Assembly: GCF_020097135.1 (NCBI RefSeq) | Contig: NZ_CP083608.1 | Location: 682,001-746,000 of the forward strand | Length of the DNA stretch: 64,000 nt | Source of the DNA: Macrococcus armenti | GTDB taxonomy: Bacteria > Bacillota > Bacilli > Staphylococcales > Staphylococcaceae | Reading direction: 5' to 3' | Shown here: positions 63,672 through 64,000 of the stretch, one piece after another | How positions within the stretch are numbered: the stretch's first letter is position 1 | Layout of the letters: every line of letters starts with the position of its first letter | The notes under the pieces: model-generated | What the model saw: only the letters and a program-made list of their open reading frames with translations | Databases searched by the model: none | What the model was told of the DNA's origin: nothing | Program-made: the position numbers and the translations under genes

Positions 63672-64000
63672 ATGATGAAAAGAATTTTTGATTTTTCAGC
63701 AGCTACTTTAGGACTAATTGTTGTATCTCCAATTGTTATCGGTACAGCTATTGTTGTAAAGAAAAAGATTGGATCGCCAATCTTATTTACGCAAACACGA
63801 CCAGGACAATATGGTAAACCATTTCAGGTTTATAAGTTTCGTACGATGACGAATGAAACTGATGAGAATGGTAAACTACTTCCGGATGCAGATCGATTAA
63901 CTGAAACGGGTAAATTCTTACGTAATTATAGTTTAGATGAGCTACCTCAACTTATTAATGTAATTAAAGGTGACATCTCATTAGTCGGACCTAGGCCATT
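63672..64000 (+). CDS. Priming sugar-phosphate transferase (partial, runs off the window)
   Basis: The first 109 codons are present. The sequence shows the bacterial sugar transferase pattern: MMKRIFDFSAATLGLIVVSP (membrane re-entrant helix), PILFTQTRPGQYGKPFQVYK, KFRTM, and NYSLDELPQLINVIKGDISL followed by VGPRP with the catalytic Asp-Glu pair. These enzymes transfer a sugar phosphate to undecaprenyl phosphate, starting repeat-unit synthesis; short PglC/CapM-like forms use 6-deoxy HexNAc donors, consistent with capD upstream. The start could be either of two adjacent ATG codons (63672 or 63675). The 3' end is missing. Confidence 0.9.
   Translation, partial: MMKRIFDFSAATLGLIVVSPIVIGTAIVVKKKIGSPILFTQTRPGQYGKPFQVYKFRTMTNETDENGKLLPDADRLTETGKFLRNYSLDELPQLINVIKGDISLVGPRP

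Overview
The window is a low-GC Firmicute chromosome segment that looks like Staphylococcaceae. The gene set (Lys-type MurE, UgtP/LtaA glycolipid pair, staphylococcal-type bifunctional autolysin Atl next to a DUF2538 gene and an LcpB-like gene, SigS-like sigma factor, ComK, TarB/D/F/G/H-type teichoic acid genes) is staphylococcal. The layout (TarG and TarH far apart in one long operon, many extra glycosyltransferases, no IS elements) does not match the S. aureus arrangement I know. A Macrococcus or a near relative is the best guess; this is an inference from memory, not a database result. No tRNA, rRNA, CRISPR array or intact mobile element was seen.

Region 1 (1-11.2 kb, core envelope and housekeeping): galU makes UDP-glucose; convergent ugtP and ltaA use it to build and flip the glycolipid anchor of lipoteichoic acid. 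A decayed ABC-2 permease remnant separates ugtP from a plus-strand run of murE, a small YueH-like gene, prfC, terC, an HtrA-like protease and a TrkH/KtrB potassium channel subunit.

Region 2 (11.2-20.5 kb, regulation and miscellaneous): a sensor histidine kinase, a 5'-nucleotidase-like protein that has lost its metal ligands, a CPBP-like membrane protein, a DUF2187 protein, the SigS-like sigma factor divergent from comK, a RocB-like M20 peptidase, an acyltransferase divergent from a MarR regulator with a clear palindrome between them, and a NERD-domain protein. The NERD gene runs straight into a striking array of nine hairpins spaced exactly 62 bp apart, ending at the autolysin gene.

Region 3 (20.5-49.1 kb, cell wall and wall glycopolymer): atl, DUF2538 and lcpB on the minus strand, then a patchwork of teichoic acid genes (a TarB-like enzyme, glycosyltransferases, two TarF-like enzymes, tarD, a TarM-like glucosyltransferase), a second LCP ligase and a lipoprotein. 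From 37.1 kb a plus-strand set encodes a UDP-ManNAc dehydrogenase, the TarG permease, a GT4, a cytoplasmic GW/SH3-like protein, an 890-residue double glycosyltransferase, an asparagine-synthetase-like enzyme, another GT4, the TarH ATPase and an alpha/beta-hydrolase. Together these suggest an ABC-exported wall polymer with unusual decoration, possibly containing an amidated uronic acid.

Region 4 (49.2-64 kb, capsule/exopolysaccharide operon): capA, capB and capD are followed by all five enzymes of a UDP-ManNAc3NAcA-type pathway (WbpA, WbpB, WbpE, WbpI and WbpD homologues). These surround an AT-rich core of Wzx, Wzy and two glycosyltransferases. A WbuB-like glycosyltransferase and the start of a priming sugar transferase run to the window edge.
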